From assembly GCF_014837035.1 (NCBI RefSeq), contig NZ_JACSPS010000003.1, positions 310,001-374,000 on the forward strand: a stretch of 64,000 nt of DNA, given 5' to 3'. This document shows, one piece after another, positions 16,978 to 27,328 of the stretch. Each line of letters opens with the position of its first letter. Within the stretch, counting starts at the first letter, position 1. The stretch comes from Kaistella pullorum. GTDB taxonomy: Bacteria; Bacteroidota; Bacteroidia; Flavobacteriales; Weeksellaceae. The notes under the pieces are model-generated. The model saw only the letters and a list, made by a program, of their open reading frames with translations. It was not told the DNA's origin and made no database searches. Both the position numbers and the translations under genes were made by a program.

Positions 16978-18732
16978 ATGTTCCGAACGCATACCAACGG
17001 AGAGCTCACGCTTAAAAACATCAATGAAAATGTAACCCTTTCCGGTTGGGTTCAGACCATTCGGGACAAAGGTTTTATGATGTGGATTGATCTCCGGGAC
17101 CGTTACGGAATTACGCAGCTGGTCTTCGATCAGGACCGTTCTTCTGCCGAATTGATTGAAGAGGCTAAAAAATTGGGTCGCGAATTCGTGATTCAGATAG
17201 AAGGAAAAGTGATTGAAAGAGCGAGCAAAAACCCGAACATCCTGACCGGAGAAATCGAGATCTTAGTTGAAAAACTTATTGTTTTAAATGAATCTCAGCT
17301 TCCGCCATTTACCATTGAAGATGAAACCGACGGTGGCGAAGAGCTTCGAATGAAATACCGTTACCTCGACATCCGCAGAAATCCGGTAAAAGACAAGTTG
17401 ATTTTCCGTCATAAAATGGCGCAGAAAGTAAGAAATTACCTCTCTGACCAGAGTTTCATTGAGGTTGAAACACCGGTTCTCATCAAATCTACGCCCGAAG
17501 GAGCGAGAGATTTCGTGGTGCCGAGCCGAATGAATCCGGGGCAGTTTTATGCATTGCCGCAGTCTCCGCAAACTTTCAAGCAATTGCTGATGATTGGCGG
17601 AATGGACCGTTATTTCCAGATCGTGAAATGCTTCCGTGATGAGGATTTAAGAGCTGACAGACAGCCGGAATTTACCCAAATCGATTGCGAGATGGCTTTC
17701 GTAGAGCAGGAAGATGTTCTGGAAATCTTCGAAGGAATGACCGCAACTTTACTGAAAGACATCACAGGAAAAGACTTTGGAAAATTCCCGAGAATGACTT
17801 TCGCAGATGCCATGAGAAAATACGGAAATGACAAACCGGACATCCGTTTCGGAATGGAGTTCGTGGAAGTAAAAGATTTAGTGAAAGGAAAAGACTTCAA
17901 GATTTTCGATGATGCAGAACTGGTTGTCGGAATCAATGTAGAAGGCGCGGCAGATTACACCAGAAAGCAAATCGATGAACTTATCGATTGGGTAAAACGT
18001 CCACAGATTGGCGCTTCCGGAATGATTTGGGTAAAATATCAAAATGACGGTGTCATAACTTCTTCGGTAAATAAATTCTACAACGAAGATGATTTAAAGA
18101 AAATCGCAGGAAAATTCGGGGCAAAAGAGGGAGATTTAATCCTGCTGATGTCCGGAAACGAAAATAAAGTAAGAACCCAGCTTTCTGCCTTGAGAATGGA
18201 GCTTGGAAATCGTTTGGGATTAAGAAAAGGCGATGAATTTGCGCCGCTTTGGGTCATCGATTTCCCACTGTTGGAATGGGACGAAGAAACGGGAAGATTT
18301 CACGCAATGCACCATCCTTTCACGTCTCCAAAACCGGAAGATATACATTTACTGGAAACCGACCCCGGAAAAGCCAGAGCGAACGCTTACGACCTTATCC
18401 TGAACGGAAATGAAATCGGCGGTGGTTCCGTAAGAATTTTCGATAAAGATTTGCAGGCCAAAATGTTCAATTTATTAGGATTTACAAAAGAAGACGCAGA
18501 AGCACAATTCGGATTCCTGATGAACGCTTTCCAGTATGGTGCGCCGCCACACGCTGGCTTGGCATTAGGTTTCGACCGTTTGGTTGCGATTCTTGACGGT
18601 AATGAAGTGATCCGCGATTATATCGCATTCCCGAAAAACAATTCCGGAAGAGATGTGATGATTGATGCGCCTGCGGCGATTGCTGAGGAACAGTTGGATG
18701 AGCTTGAATTGAAATTGAAACTGAAAGATTAA
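16978..18732 (+). CDS. aspS: Aspartate--tRNA ligase
   Basis: 584 residues, the bacterial type with a GAD insertion. It charges tRNA-Asp with aspartate. The order is an OB-fold anticodon domain (1-105), class II motif 2 region ([26 protein letters not shown] with EFTQIDCEM), the GAD domain (about 280-410) and motif 3 ([13 protein letters not shown] near 525-537). No sign of a paired AsnRS or amidotransferase gene nearby, so discrimination between tRNA-Asp and tRNA-Asn cannot be judged. It is monocistronic, with its own promoter box and terminator. Confidence 0.96.
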   Translation: MFRTHTNGELTLKNINENVTLSGWVQTIRDKGFMMWIDLRDRYGITQLVFDQDRSSAELIEEAKKLGREFVIQIEGKVIERASKNPNILTGEIEILVEKLIVLNESQLPPFTIEDETDGGEELRMKYRYLDIRRNPVKDKLIFRHKMAQKVRNYLSDQSFIEVETPVLIKSTPEGARDFVVPSRMNPGQFYALPQSPQTFKQLLMIGGMDRYFQIVKCFRDEDLRADRQPEFTQIDCEMAFVEQEDVLEIFEGMTATLLKDITGKDFGKFPRMTFADAMRKYGNDKPDIRFGMEFVEVKDLVKGKDFKIFDDAELVVGINVEGAADYTRKQIDELIDWVKRPQIGASGMIWVKYQNDGVITSSVNKFYNEDDLKKIAGKFGAKEGDLILLMSGNENKVRTQLSALRMELGNRLGLRKGDEFAPLWVIDFPLLEWDEETGRFHAMHHPFTSPKPEDIHLLETDPGKARANAYDLILNGNEIGGGSVRIFDKDLQAKMFNLLGFTKEDAEAQFGFLMNAFQYGAPPHAGLALGFDRLVAILDGNEVIRDYIAFPKNNSGRDVMIDAPAAIAEEQLDELELKLKLKD

Positions 18733-18753
18733 TTCTACATTACAATCATAAAT

Positions 18754-18780
18754 AGAGGAAGTTTAGCTTCCTCTTTTTTT
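18754..18780 (+). terminator. Terminator of aspS
   Basis: Stem GAGGAAG/CTTCCTC with a short loop followed by seven T. It lies 22 bases after the aspS stop. Confidence 0.9.
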
Positions 18781-18789
18781 ATAAATATT

Positions 18790-19518
18790 TTAAGGCAGTT
18801 TCGCCACCAGAAATTCGGGTGAAAATTTCAGAATCCAGTAAATGATTTTCCATTTCCAGTTCGGAACTATAGTGAAAGAATTCCCCGCATTGACGATATG
18901 TTGAGCAACATAATCGGGCTGCATCATCAGAGATTTATTCAGCGATAAACCTTCATTGATTTTGGTATCGATATAACCGCTCACGATTACATTGACGACA
19001 ATATTTCTAGAACTTAAATCCTGACGCAAGCCCGAAAGATAAGTTGTAAAAGCCGCTTTTGTGCTTCCATATATATAATTGCTTTTTCTTCCGCGAACTC
19101 CGGAAAGCGAGGACAAACCGATGATTCTTTCAAGATTTCTATTTGTAAGATCATTGGCAATAATATTTAAAATTGAAACTGCGCCGGCATAATTCACTTC
19201 CATCATCTGGAACGCATCGTCAAAATTATTAACTGCTTCACTATTCTGTCTTAAAAATCCGGCTGCGTAAACAACGATATGCGGTTTTACAGAAAGATCA
19301 TTATAAAATTTCTGATGAGACGAAAAATCGGAAGCATCAAAGAAAATCACCTGAACCCTATTTTCCAGATGATTTTTTTTGATAAAATATTGAAGTGAAA
19401 TTAAATCACGCGAAGCTGCCAAAACCGTAAAGCCTTTCTCGGTGTACTGCAAAATACACTGTTTGGCGACATCGGAATTGGCGCCCAGAACGAGAACAGT
19501 TTTAGAAATTTCCGGCAT
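18790..19518 (-). CDS. Short-chain dehydrogenase/reductase
   Basis: 242 residues with a Rossmann fold: the cofactor loop is VLGANSDVAKQ (10-20), the NNAG-like segment is VVYAAGF, and the catalytic Ser and YxxxK are in GLSSLSGVRGRKSNYIYGSTK. The GANSDVA form of the glycine motif resembles SDRs acting on polyprenyl or sugar substrates (DprE2-like), but the substrate is unknown. A C-terminal hydrophobic stretch (KIIYWILKFSPEFLVAKLP) may associate with the membrane. It is the last gene of the paaZ-containing operon, 8 bases after the enoyl-CoA hydratase gene. Confidence 0.82.
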   Translation of the reverse strand: MPEISKTVLVLGANSDVAKQCILQYTEKGFTVLAASRDLISLQYFIKKNHLENRVQVIFFDASDFSSHQKFYNDLSVKPHIVVYAAGFLRQNSEAVNNFDDAFQMMEVNYAGAVSILNIIANDLTNRNLERIIGLSSLSGVRGRKSNYIYGSTKAAFTTYLSGLRQDLSSRNIVVNVIVSGYIDTKINEGLSLNKSLMMQPDYVAQHIVNAGNSFTIVPNWKWKIIYWILKFSPEFLVAKLP

Positions 19519-19526
19519 TTATCCAA

Positions 19527-20294
19527 TTATTTTGCGCGAAGTCTTTCTTTAATACTTTCTATATTTTTCTTGGCTGAATCTTTCAGAATCAGACTTGCGC
19601 TCATGTGAATACGCTCCGGCATAAGGTCATCAAAATGCTCCGTTCCTTCCCAGGAAACTTTTTTAATCAAAGCCAAAGCCTCGGCACTTCTTGCTGAAAG
19701 TTTACTGAGGAACATCTCAATCTGCTCGTCCATCGCGAGGATATTAGCCGAAACAGAATGATAGACATCGTGCTTTTCACACCATTTCGCAGTTCGGAAA
19801 TCGGCATCGACAGACATTGCCGTGTACGCTGACTTACCGATTTTGCGCTCCACATACGGCCCGATAACGAAAGGTCCGATACCTAAATTCAATTCCGTTA
19901 AAGCCATCGCTGCATCGTTGGTGGCAAAACAGTAATCTGCTGCACACGCGATTCCTACGCCGCCGCCGGTGGTTTTTCCCTGAACGCGCACGATGACTAA
20001 TTTTCCGCACTTTCTCATCGCATTAAGGACTTTTGCAAAACCGCCAAAGAAATTTTTAGAAGTTTCCAGTTCTTCAATGGAGAGCAGTTCATCGAAACTT
20101 GCACCTGCACAGAACGCTTTTTCCCCGGTTGATTTTAAAAGAATGGCTTTTACCTCAGGTTTTGCGCCTTCAGAAAGAATCGTTTGGGCCAGTTTTTCCA
20201 GGATTTCACCGGGTAAAGCGTTGCTCTTTTCGGTACCGAAAGTGATTTCGGAAATTTGATTTTTGATTGCTGTATTTACGAATCCGTTGTTCAT
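19527..20294 (-). CDS. Enoyl-CoA hydratase/isomerase family protein
   Basis: 255 residues with the crotonase fold. The oxyanion-hole segments are KAFCAGASFDELL (about 59-71) and QGKTTGGGVGIACAADYC (about 105-122). Of the two classical hydratase Glu residues, the second is present in ALTELNLGIGP, while the first is replaced in GGGVGIACAAD; the reaction could therefore be hydration, isomerisation or another crotonase chemistry. Next to paaZ it may act in ring-opened phenylacetyl-CoA degradation, or on branched-chain intermediates (methylglutaconyl-CoA). The start overlaps the glycosylase stop by one base (TAATG). Confidence 0.8.
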   Translation of the reverse strand: MNNGFVNTAIKNQISEITFGTEKSNALPGEILEKLAQTILSEGAKPEVKAILLKSTGEKAFCAGASFDELLSIEELETSKNFFGGFAKVLNAMRKCGKLVIVRVQGKTTGGGVGIACAADYCFATNDAAMALTELNLGIGPFVIGPYVERKIGKSAYTAMSVDADFRTAKWCEKHDVYHSVSANILAMDEQIEMFLSKLSARSAEALALIKKVSWEGTEHFDDLMPERIHMSASLILKDSAKKNIESIKERLRAK

Positions 20295-20980
20295 TATTTT
20301 TTATTTAAGGCAATTAAATATTTGTCTATGTAGAGTTCTTTTTCCTTGCTTTTATACTGCTGAATATATCGTGGATGTTCCAAAACCGTCATTTTACCGA
20401 ACAGCTTTTCGCGGTCGTTGATTTTCTTTAAAAAAGCGGCATTCTTCACGCCGAGCACAAAAACTTCTGAAGTGTCCAATCCCAAGTCAATATGTTTCTT
20501 TAAAGACTCTACCATAAAATCCTCCACACATCCAAAAAGTTTTTTGTCATCATAATAATTGGCATTCAGATAAATGCCGTTTTTGGTATGTCTGGTGATG
20601 GCCAACGGGAAAGGTGAATTGATATAAAATTCACTGTAAAACTGTTCCGCGCCGCCAAAAGCTTCGATCATATCATAGATGAAAACAGAAGAAACTTCAT
20701 GCGTTCGCGCTGATTCCATCTTTATTCCGCAGGCGTTTTCCAGTCTTTTGGTATCGGTAAAAGGAACACCAGTCACTCCCGCTCCATGGCGGCTGGGATT
20801 GATTCCGATGATGAATTTTCTGCCTCGATGATCATGGTAGAATTTTTCATAGAATTGCTGCATCACCACCAAAGTCTCGGGATTGTCGAGAAACGGGTTC
20901 ATCACCTGAAAATCTTTTGGAAGAGTTCCTGTATACTTTAAATTCCTGTTAAATTCTACAACTTTTTCTCCGAAAGTCAT
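20294..20980 (-). CDS. SMUG2-like uracil-DNA glycosylase family protein
   Basis: 228 residues. The segment IIGINPSRHGAGVTGVPFTD (about 57-76) corresponds to motif 1 of the uracil-DNA glycosylase superfamily with the extended loop seen in SMUG2 (earlier DUF4918). The second motif is LEHPRYIQQY (about 206-215), which enters the DNA minor groove in relatives. It would remove uracil or xanthine-type lesions from DNA. It is unexpected between paaZ and a crotonase gene, yet the one-base TAATG overlap with the latter shows translational coupling. Confidence 0.75.
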   Translation of the reverse strand: MTFGEKVVEFNRNLKYTGTLPKDFQVMNPFLDNPETLVVMQQFYEKFYHDHRGRKFIIGINPSRHGAGVTGVPFTDTKRLENACGIKMESARTHEVSSVFIYDMIEAFGGAEQFYSEFYINSPFPLAITRHTKNGIYLNANYYDDKKLFGCVEDFMVESLKKHIDLGLDTSEVFVLGVKNAAFLKKINDREKLFGKMTVLEHPRYIQQYKSKEKELYIDKYLIALNKK

Positions 20981-21005
20981 TTTAATATGATGTTATCTCG
21001 GTAAA

Positions 21006-23498
21006 TTAAATCAGATTAAACTGCTCGAAATGGTGCGTAAAATGCTTTCTGTGGAACAGTTCCATCATTTCTTTGTTCAGCATTCCGAAACGCGGATGAA
21101 AATGTTCTGCTTGCGGATTTTCACGGTAATAAATCAGGAATTCTTTTAAAGTTTCCAAAAGTTTTTCTTTGGCTTCCGTTAAATTTTTATATCGAAGTTG
21201 CGGCTCTTCACCATCTTTTAAAAGCGGATATTTTGCGCCTGGTCTGATTTTTTGATCGGTGTAAATCCAGTCCTGAAGCAGTTCCAATTTTTCAGCCGGA
21301 ATTTCAGGAAAGTCAGAAGGCTCCAAAGCACCAAAACCGTTACGCAATACCTCTTCCAAATGTTCCACCATCAATTGAGGTGACATCATTCCGAATTTTC
21401 TTTCAGAATTTTCCGTCAAGCCGTTCAGCATTTTTTGGATAGATTTTGCGTGCAGCTGAATGAAAGGTGATTGTTTAGCAACAAGTGTTAAAATGGTAGC
21501 AACGCATACAATTTCATCCCGCTGATTCACCACTTCCACCAGCCACTTCACAACACCGGACGGAATATTTCTGCCTTTTACGCCTTTATTAATCTTTTCT
21601 TTCGCCGTCAAATAAACCGTAATTGTGTCACCGGCGTAAACAGGCTTGAAGAAACTTGCATTCTCCAATCCATAGTTCGCGATAACAGGACCTTTTTTGC
21701 CCGAAACAAATAAACCGGCAGCTGCTGAAAGAATGAAATAGCCATGCGCCACGGTTTTGTCGAAGATAGTTCCGTTCAAACTTGTAGCATCGGTATGCGC
21801 GTAGAAATGATCCCAGGAAACATTCGAGAAGTTGACGATGTCAGCTTCTGTAACAGTTCTACCGGCAGTTTCAAGAGAATCGCCGATTTCAACTTCTTCA
21901 AAATATTTATTGAATGGATGCTTATCCGAATATTTTTTATCGGCTCCTTGCTGGTAGATTTTTGTGATCGCCGTCAGAATATCCGGCGAACCCTGAATTG
22001 CAGTTTTCTGAAGGAAGAAATGGAGCCCGTTCAAACCGCCCATTTCTTCGCCACCTCCGGCTCTTCCGGGACCACCGTGCATCAAAGTGGGTAACGGCGA
22101 CCCGTGGCCGGTAGATTCTTTCGCGTTATCTCGGTTCAAGACGAAAATCCGTCCGTGAGAGGAAGCCATCTTCCAGGAAGTTTCAGCCACAAATTTTTCA
22201 TCGTGCGAAACGATAGAGCCGACAAGACTTCCTTTGCCGCGTTTTGCCAAGGCTGCAGCTTCGTAAGCGTCATTGTAAGGCATGATCGTCGAAACGGGAC
22301 CGAAAGCTTCGACTTCGTGAGAGCAATTTTTCTCAAAAGGTTTATCGTTGTAGAAAACTTTTGGCGACATGAAGGCGCCGCTCTCATAATCAGCATCCAC
22401 GAGTTCGTGTTTACCATCGTAAACAAGTTCTGTCTCTGCTTTCAGAAGCTTGATTTTCTCCTGCAGAACTTCCATTTCTTTTTTACCAACGATGGAGCCC
22501 ATACGGGTTTCGCGGTTTAATGGATTCCCGATTTTTGTTTGGTCTAAAGCTTTGCTTAAAGCATTCTGAACATCACCAACAAGATTTTCCGGAACGATAA
22601 TTCTGCGGATGGCGGTACATTTCTGGCCGGCTTTTGTGGTCATCTCATTACGAACTTCCCTGATGAACAGATCGAATTCCGGTGTGCCCGGTTTGGCATC
22701 CAATCCCAAAATGGAAGCGTTAAGTGAGTCAGCTTCCATGTTGAAACGCACAGAATTCCTGGAAACGGAAGGTAAAGATTTCAATTTTCTGCCGGTAGCT
22801 GCAGAACCGGTGAACAAAACGGAATCTCCATCCTGAACATAATCCAGAATATTTCCTGGTTCACCGCACACGAGCTGAAGGGCACCTTCGGGGAGAATCC
22901 CGCTTTCGATCATATCCGCAAATACGGCGCTCGTAAGATACGAACCCGCTGATGCAGGTTTCACCACACTTGGTACGCCGGCAAGCAGTGAAGTTGATAA
23001 TTTCTCCATCATTCCCCACACCGGAAAATTGTAAGCGTTGATCTGTACAGAAACACCTTCGCTGGGCGTAAGAATATGCGTGCCGAGGAAAGTTCCGTTC
23101 GCAGAAATCTTTTGCGTGTCGCCATCCACCCAAAACGGCGTGTTGGGAAGCATCCTTTTCGCCAGGCCGGAATAGGTGAAAAAAGTACCGAAACCGCCTT
23201 CGATATCAACCCACGAATCAGCGTGTGTGGCGCCTGTTTTATAGGAAAGTTCGTAATATTTCTTCTTTCTTTCGAGAAGATAAAGCGCAACTTTTTTCAG
23301 CATTTCGCCACGGTCATAGAAAGTCATGGATGACAGGTTTTTGTAACCTACAGTTCTTCCGTAATCTAATGCGTGCTGAAAATCGAGGCCGGAAGTGTCG
23401 GAAACTGCGACAAGCTCGCCATTTACGGCGTTATATAATGGAATTTCTTCACCTGACCCTTCGATCCACTGGCCAGCGATATAATTTTTGAGTTTCAT
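21006..23498 (-). CDS. paaZ: PaaZ-type aldehyde dehydrogenase/MaoC hydratase with extra C-terminal domain
   Basis: 830 residues, about 150 longer than E. coli PaaZ. Residues 1-520 are an aldehyde dehydrogenase with Glu255 and the nucleophile Cys294 (GQKCTAIRR). Residues 530-676 are an (R)-specific MaoC-type hydratase with the catalytic Asp563 and His567 (SWDHFYAH). PaaZ opens the oxepin-CoA ring and oxidises the aldehyde in phenylacetate breakdown. Residues 690-830 form an added domain with MSPQLMVEHL (705-714), HPRFGMLNKE (801-810) and HRKHFTHHFEQF (816-827), resembling DUF1569/DinB-like helical metal-binding domains. No paaABCDE genes are in the window. It starts one base after the small membrane protein gene. 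Confidence 0.88.
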   Translation of the reverse strand: MKLKNYIAGQWIEGSGEEIPLYNAVNGELVAVSDTSGLDFQHALDYGRTVGYKNLSSMTFYDRGEMLKKVALYLLERKKKYYELSYKTGATHADSWVDIEGGFGTFFTYSGLAKRMLPNTPFWVDGDTQKISANGTFLGTHILTPSEGVSVQINAYNFPVWGMMEKLSTSLLAGVPSVVKPASAGSYLTSAVFADMIESGILPEGALQLVCGEPGNILDYVQDGDSVLFTGSAATGRKLKSLPSVSRNSVRFNMEADSLNASILGLDAKPGTPEFDLFIREVRNEMTTKAGQKCTAIRRIIVPENLVGDVQNALSKALDQTKIGNPLNRETRMGSIVGKKEMEVLQEKIKLLKAETELVYDGKHELVDADYESGAFMSPKVFYNDKPFEKNCSHEVEAFGPVSTIMPYNDAYEAAALAKRGKGSLVGSIVSHDEKFVAETSWKMASSHGRIFVLNRDNAKESTGHGSPLPTLMHGGPGRAGGGEEMGGLNGLHFFLQKTAIQGSPDILTAITKIYQQGADKKYSDKHPFNKYFEEVEIGDSLETAGRTVTEADIVNFSNVSWDHFYAHTDATSLNGTIFDKTVAHGYFILSAAAGLFVSGKKGPVIANYGLENASFFKPVYAGDTITVYLTAKEKINKGVKGRNIPSGVVKWLVEVVNQRDEIVCVATILTLVAKQSPFIQLHAKSIQKMLNGLTENSERKFGMMSPQLMVEHLEEVLRNGFGALEPSDFPEIPAEKLELLQDWIYTDQKIRPGAKYPLLKDGEEPQLRYKNLTEAKEKLLETLKEFLIYYRENPQAEHFHPRFGMLNKEMMELFHRKHFTHHFEQFNLI

Positions 23499-23499
23499 C

Positions 23500-23775
23500 T
23501 TAGTTTGATTGAGTTTTCATTTTCTTTATAAGTGTCTTCACGAGGAGGTAGAGCACCACCAAAATCACCACTACATCCAACGTGAATATGGCCGAAATGA
23601 TGAGGTCGCTCTGCAGATCCTTCTGTTGGAGCGATTCTTTTAATTCTGCTGAAGCGTGTGCGAGAAGTTTGCGGTTCTCAATGCTTTGATTAAGGATATA
23701 AACAGCCAGGAAATTGAGGCCCAGCAGCGTGATGAGGCCCAGCGCGAGCCATTTTCTGTGTAAGGTTCGGAACAT
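23500..23775 (-). CDS. Small membrane protein with two helices, unknown
   Basis: 91 residues: helix 1 at about 9-29, a charged 30-residue loop with coiled-coil-like spacing (IENRKLLAHASAELKESLQQKDL), helix 2 at about 57-82, and a basic tail. The topology would place the loop outside the cytoplasm. I do not recognise the family. It stops one base before the paaZ start, so it is the first gene of the paaZ operon. No promoter box is evident upstream. Confidence 0.6.
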   Translation of the reverse strand: MFRTLHRKWLALGLITLLGLNFLAVYILNQSIENRKLLAHASAELKESLQQKDLQSDLIISAIFTLDVVVILVVLYLLVKTLIKKMKTQSN

Positions 23776-24060
23776 TAAATTTTATTTGAACGTGTGCTCA
23801 GAAAGCCAACATTTGCCGAAAATTGCCACAACCTTGAAATCGCGGTTTTCCTTTTAAAGCTGAACTTTCTGCGTGTTAAGATACTGAAATTTTCAGTTTT
23901 TGTGCAGCTGCATTGATGCAGGGATGAGTGTATAGCCTTACAACTCTCATTAAATTTTATTTTATTGCTAATTTTATAAGATATTTTTGAATTTATTAAA
24001 GCAAATTAAGTTCAGTTGTCGAATAATCAACAACAGAAATGGCCCCGCATTATTGCGTTG

Positions 24061-24249
24061 CCATTTCCTGCACTTGCGGAACCATTTCCTGCACTTGCGG
24101 AACCATTTGTTGCAGTTGCGGAACCATTTCCTGCGGTTGCGGAACCATTTCTTTCACTTGCGGAACCATTTCTTTCACTTGCGGAAGCATTTCCTGCGCG
24201 TGCGGATGCATGTCGTGCGGTTGTGAATCCACTTTTGTACGTTGCGGTG
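24061..24249. repeat. 21-bp tandem repeat (minisatellite)
   Basis: Eight clear units and one decayed unit of the pattern CCATTTCCTGCACTTGCGGA(A) run head to tail from 24061 (units begin at 24061, 24082, 24103, 24124, 24145, 24166, 24187, 24208, 24229). The first two are identical, as are the fifth and sixth; the last three are diverged. Because 21 is a multiple of 3, the repeats read as seven-residue protein repeats in several frames: PFPALAE on the plus strand and EMVPQVQ on the minus strand. No reading frame has convincing start context; a possible plus-strand -7 box TATTTTTG lies at 23982-23989. The stretch 23776-24060 upstream shows no gene. Confidence 0.85.
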
Positions 24250-24337
24250 CCCGCGCCCCGGATGGAGCGGCCTGTTTGAGCTCTCCCGGCGACGCCAGGC
24301 GCCGGGAAGCGAGTAGCGACAGCCGGAAATGGCGCCC
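24250..24337. repeat. GC-rich interspersed element with internal hairpin
   Basis: This block is much richer in G and C than its surroundings. It contains the 7-bp stem CCCGGCG/CGCCGGG (24285-24306) and the phrases GGATGGAGCGGCCTG, GCGAGTAGCGAC and AGCCGGAAATGGCGCC. It abuts the gltA terminator directly. Wording of this kind recurs between genes in Chryseobacterium-like genomes as far as I recall, but copy number was not checked. Confidence 0.5.
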
Positions 24338-24373
24338 AAAAAAAAATCCCTTCCGATAAAAACCGAAAGGGAT
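24338..24373 (-). terminator. Terminator of gltA
   Basis: On the minus strand the arms ATCCCTTTCGG and the near-complement ending GGAAGGGAT form an 11-bp stem (two G-U pairs), followed by nine T. It starts 20 bases after the gltA stop. Confidence 0.88.
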
Positions 24374-24393
24374 GGTATAAAAATTTGCAAAAT

Positions 24394-25680
24394 TTATCTT
24401 GCGCTTAGGTCTACATAATCACGTTTTTGCGCGCCCTGGTAAACCTGTCTTGGACGGCCGATCGGGTCGTTGTGCAAACGCATTTCTTTCCATTGAGAGA
24501 TCCAGCCCGGAAGTCTACCCAATGCGAACATTACGGTGAACATTTCAGTTGGGATTCCTAACGCTCTGTAAATGATTCCGGAGTAGAAATCTACGTTTGG
24601 ATAGAGTTTACGGCTTACGAAATACTCGTCTTCAAGCGCTACTCTTTCAAGCTGCATCGCGATATCCAACGCTTTGTCCTCAATTCCAAGTGCTGTAAGG
24701 ATGTCATCTGCCGCTTTCTTGATGATGGTAGCACGTGGATCGAAGTTTTTGTAAACGCGGTGTCCGAAGCCCATCAAACGGAAGTTATCGTCTTTATTCT
24801 TAGCTTTCTCAACATATTTAGCAACGTCGCCTCCATCCTGCTCGATCATTTCAAGCATTTCGATCACTGCCTGGTTGGCACCACCGTGAAGTGGGCCCCA
24901 AAGTGCCGAAATACCTGCTGAGACTGAAGCGAAAAGTCCTGTGTGAGCTGATCCAACCATTCTTACGGTAGAAGTAGAACAGTTTTGCTCGTGATCTGCG
25001 TGAAGGATCAACAATTTATCCAATGCACCGACCACAACCGGATCCAATTCGAAATCCATATTCGGACGACGGAAACACATCTTGTAGAAGTTCTCTACAT
25101 AGTTCAGGTTATTATCGCCGTGGTTGATAGAAAGACCGAGTTTTTTACGGTAAGTCCAAGCACAAAGGTGAGAGAATTTAGCCAAAAGCATCTCTGCCGC
25201 CTCATCCATTTCCTCTTTTGAATTTACATTCACAGCTTTCGGGTTGAATGCTGTAAGTGCTGATGTAAGGGAAGAAAGTACGCCCATAGGATGCGCTGAA
25301 CGTGGGAATACGTCCAGGATTTTCTTCATTTCGTCTGCGACGTAGTTGTATTTTTTAATTCCACCTTCGAATTTTAAAAACTGATCCTGGGTTGGAAGTT
25401 CGCCGTGCAGCAAAAGGTACATTACTTCGCTGAAGTTTGATTTCTCCGCGATCTGCTCAATCGGATAGCCGCGGTAGTAAAGTTCACCGTTGTCGCCATC
25501 AAGATAAGTGATGTCGCTGAGGGTTGCGCCTGTATTTTTGTAACCAAGATCGAGTGTGATAAGACCGGTTTGGTCTCTAAGTTTAGAAATATCAATTCCT
25601 CTGTCACCGATGGTGCTATCTACAATCGGGTATTCAAAGGAATTTCCGTCGTAGTTGAGTACTACTTTATTATCTGACAT
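24394..25680 (-). CDS. gltA: Citrate synthase (type I, hexameric class)
   Basis: 428 residues. It condenses acetyl-CoA and oxaloacetate to citrate, the entry step of the TCA cycle. Active-site landmarks are LILHADHEQNCSTST (His of the oxaloacetate site), LWGPLHGGANQAV (catalytic His), GFGHRVYKNFDPR and the catalytic Asp region in the C-terminal third (NVDFYSGI). The N-terminal beta domain (1-60) is typical of the allosteric, NADH-sensitive Gram-negative type. It lies downstream of eno but is separated from it by a terminator. The promoter must sit within about 80 bases upstream; only a one-mismatch -7 box (25705-25698) is seen. Confidence 0.95.
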   Translation of the reverse strand: MSDNKVVLNYDGNSFEYPIVDSTIGDRGIDISKLRDQTGLITLDLGYKNTGATLSDITYLDGDNGELYYRGYPIEQIAEKSNFSEVMYLLLHGELPTQDQFLKFEGGIKKYNYVADEMKKILDVFPRSAHPMGVLSSLTSALTAFNPKAVNVNSKEEMDEAAEMLLAKFSHLCAWTYRKKLGLSINHGDNNLNYVENFYKMCFRRPNMDFELDPVVVGALDKLLILHADHEQNCSTSTVRMVGSAHTGLFASVSAGISALWGPLHGGANQAVIEMLEMIEQDGGDVAKYVEKAKNKDDNFRLMGFGHRVYKNFDPRATIIKKAADDILTALGIEDKALDIAMQLERVALEDEYFVSRKLYPNVDFYSGIIYRALGIPTEMFTVMFALGRLPGWISQWKEMRLHNDPIGRPRQVYQGAQKRDYVDLSAR

Positions 25681-25711
25681 TTTAATTTATTTTTTTACGA
25701 ATTTATAATTA

Positions 25712-25747
25712 TTAAAATAAAAGGACAAGCCCGCGGGAGCTCATCCT
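25712..25747 (-). terminator. Terminator of eno
   Basis: On the minus strand AGGATGAGCTC pairs with GGGCTTGTCCT (with G-U pairs) around a short loop, followed by a TTTTATTTT tail. It lies 16 bases after the eno stop. Confidence 0.8.
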
Positions 25748-25762
25748 GATATTTATTTTCTA

Positions 25763-27073
<1,311 letters not shown>

Positions 27074-27088
27074 TTAAAAATGTTCTTA

Positions 27089-27096
27089 CAAATTTA
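27089..27096 (-). promoter_or_regulatory. -7 promoter element of eno
   Basis: TAAATTTG on the minus strand, 33 bases upstream of the eno ATG, fits TAnnTTTG. No exact -33 TTTG at 19 bases. Confidence 0.5.
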
Positions 27097-27328
27097 GTTA
27101 AAATACTCGTATTTTTCGGGATTCGCGGGCGGAAATTATATGCATCAAAGCATAGAATACCACAGTTCTAAATGGGCTTTGGCCGTTATTTTAAACTGCT
27201 AGACTGCGCGCGTAAAAAAGCAGGATGAAATGTTGTTAAATTAACCAGATAACCTCTTCACTGCTTTTCGGTCTGTTTCTTTTCCTTAAATTAGTAGATA
27301 CTTTTAAATGAAATGCAAAAATTAAATT

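Noticed and set aside
24061-24249. CRISPR array
   Set aside because: The repeat units are directly adjacent without spacers and no cas genes are nearby.
24016-24359. Possible peptide genes through the 21-bp repeats
   Set aside because: Several frames are equally open because the unit length is a multiple of three. None has convincing start context, so the stretch is listed as a repeat only.
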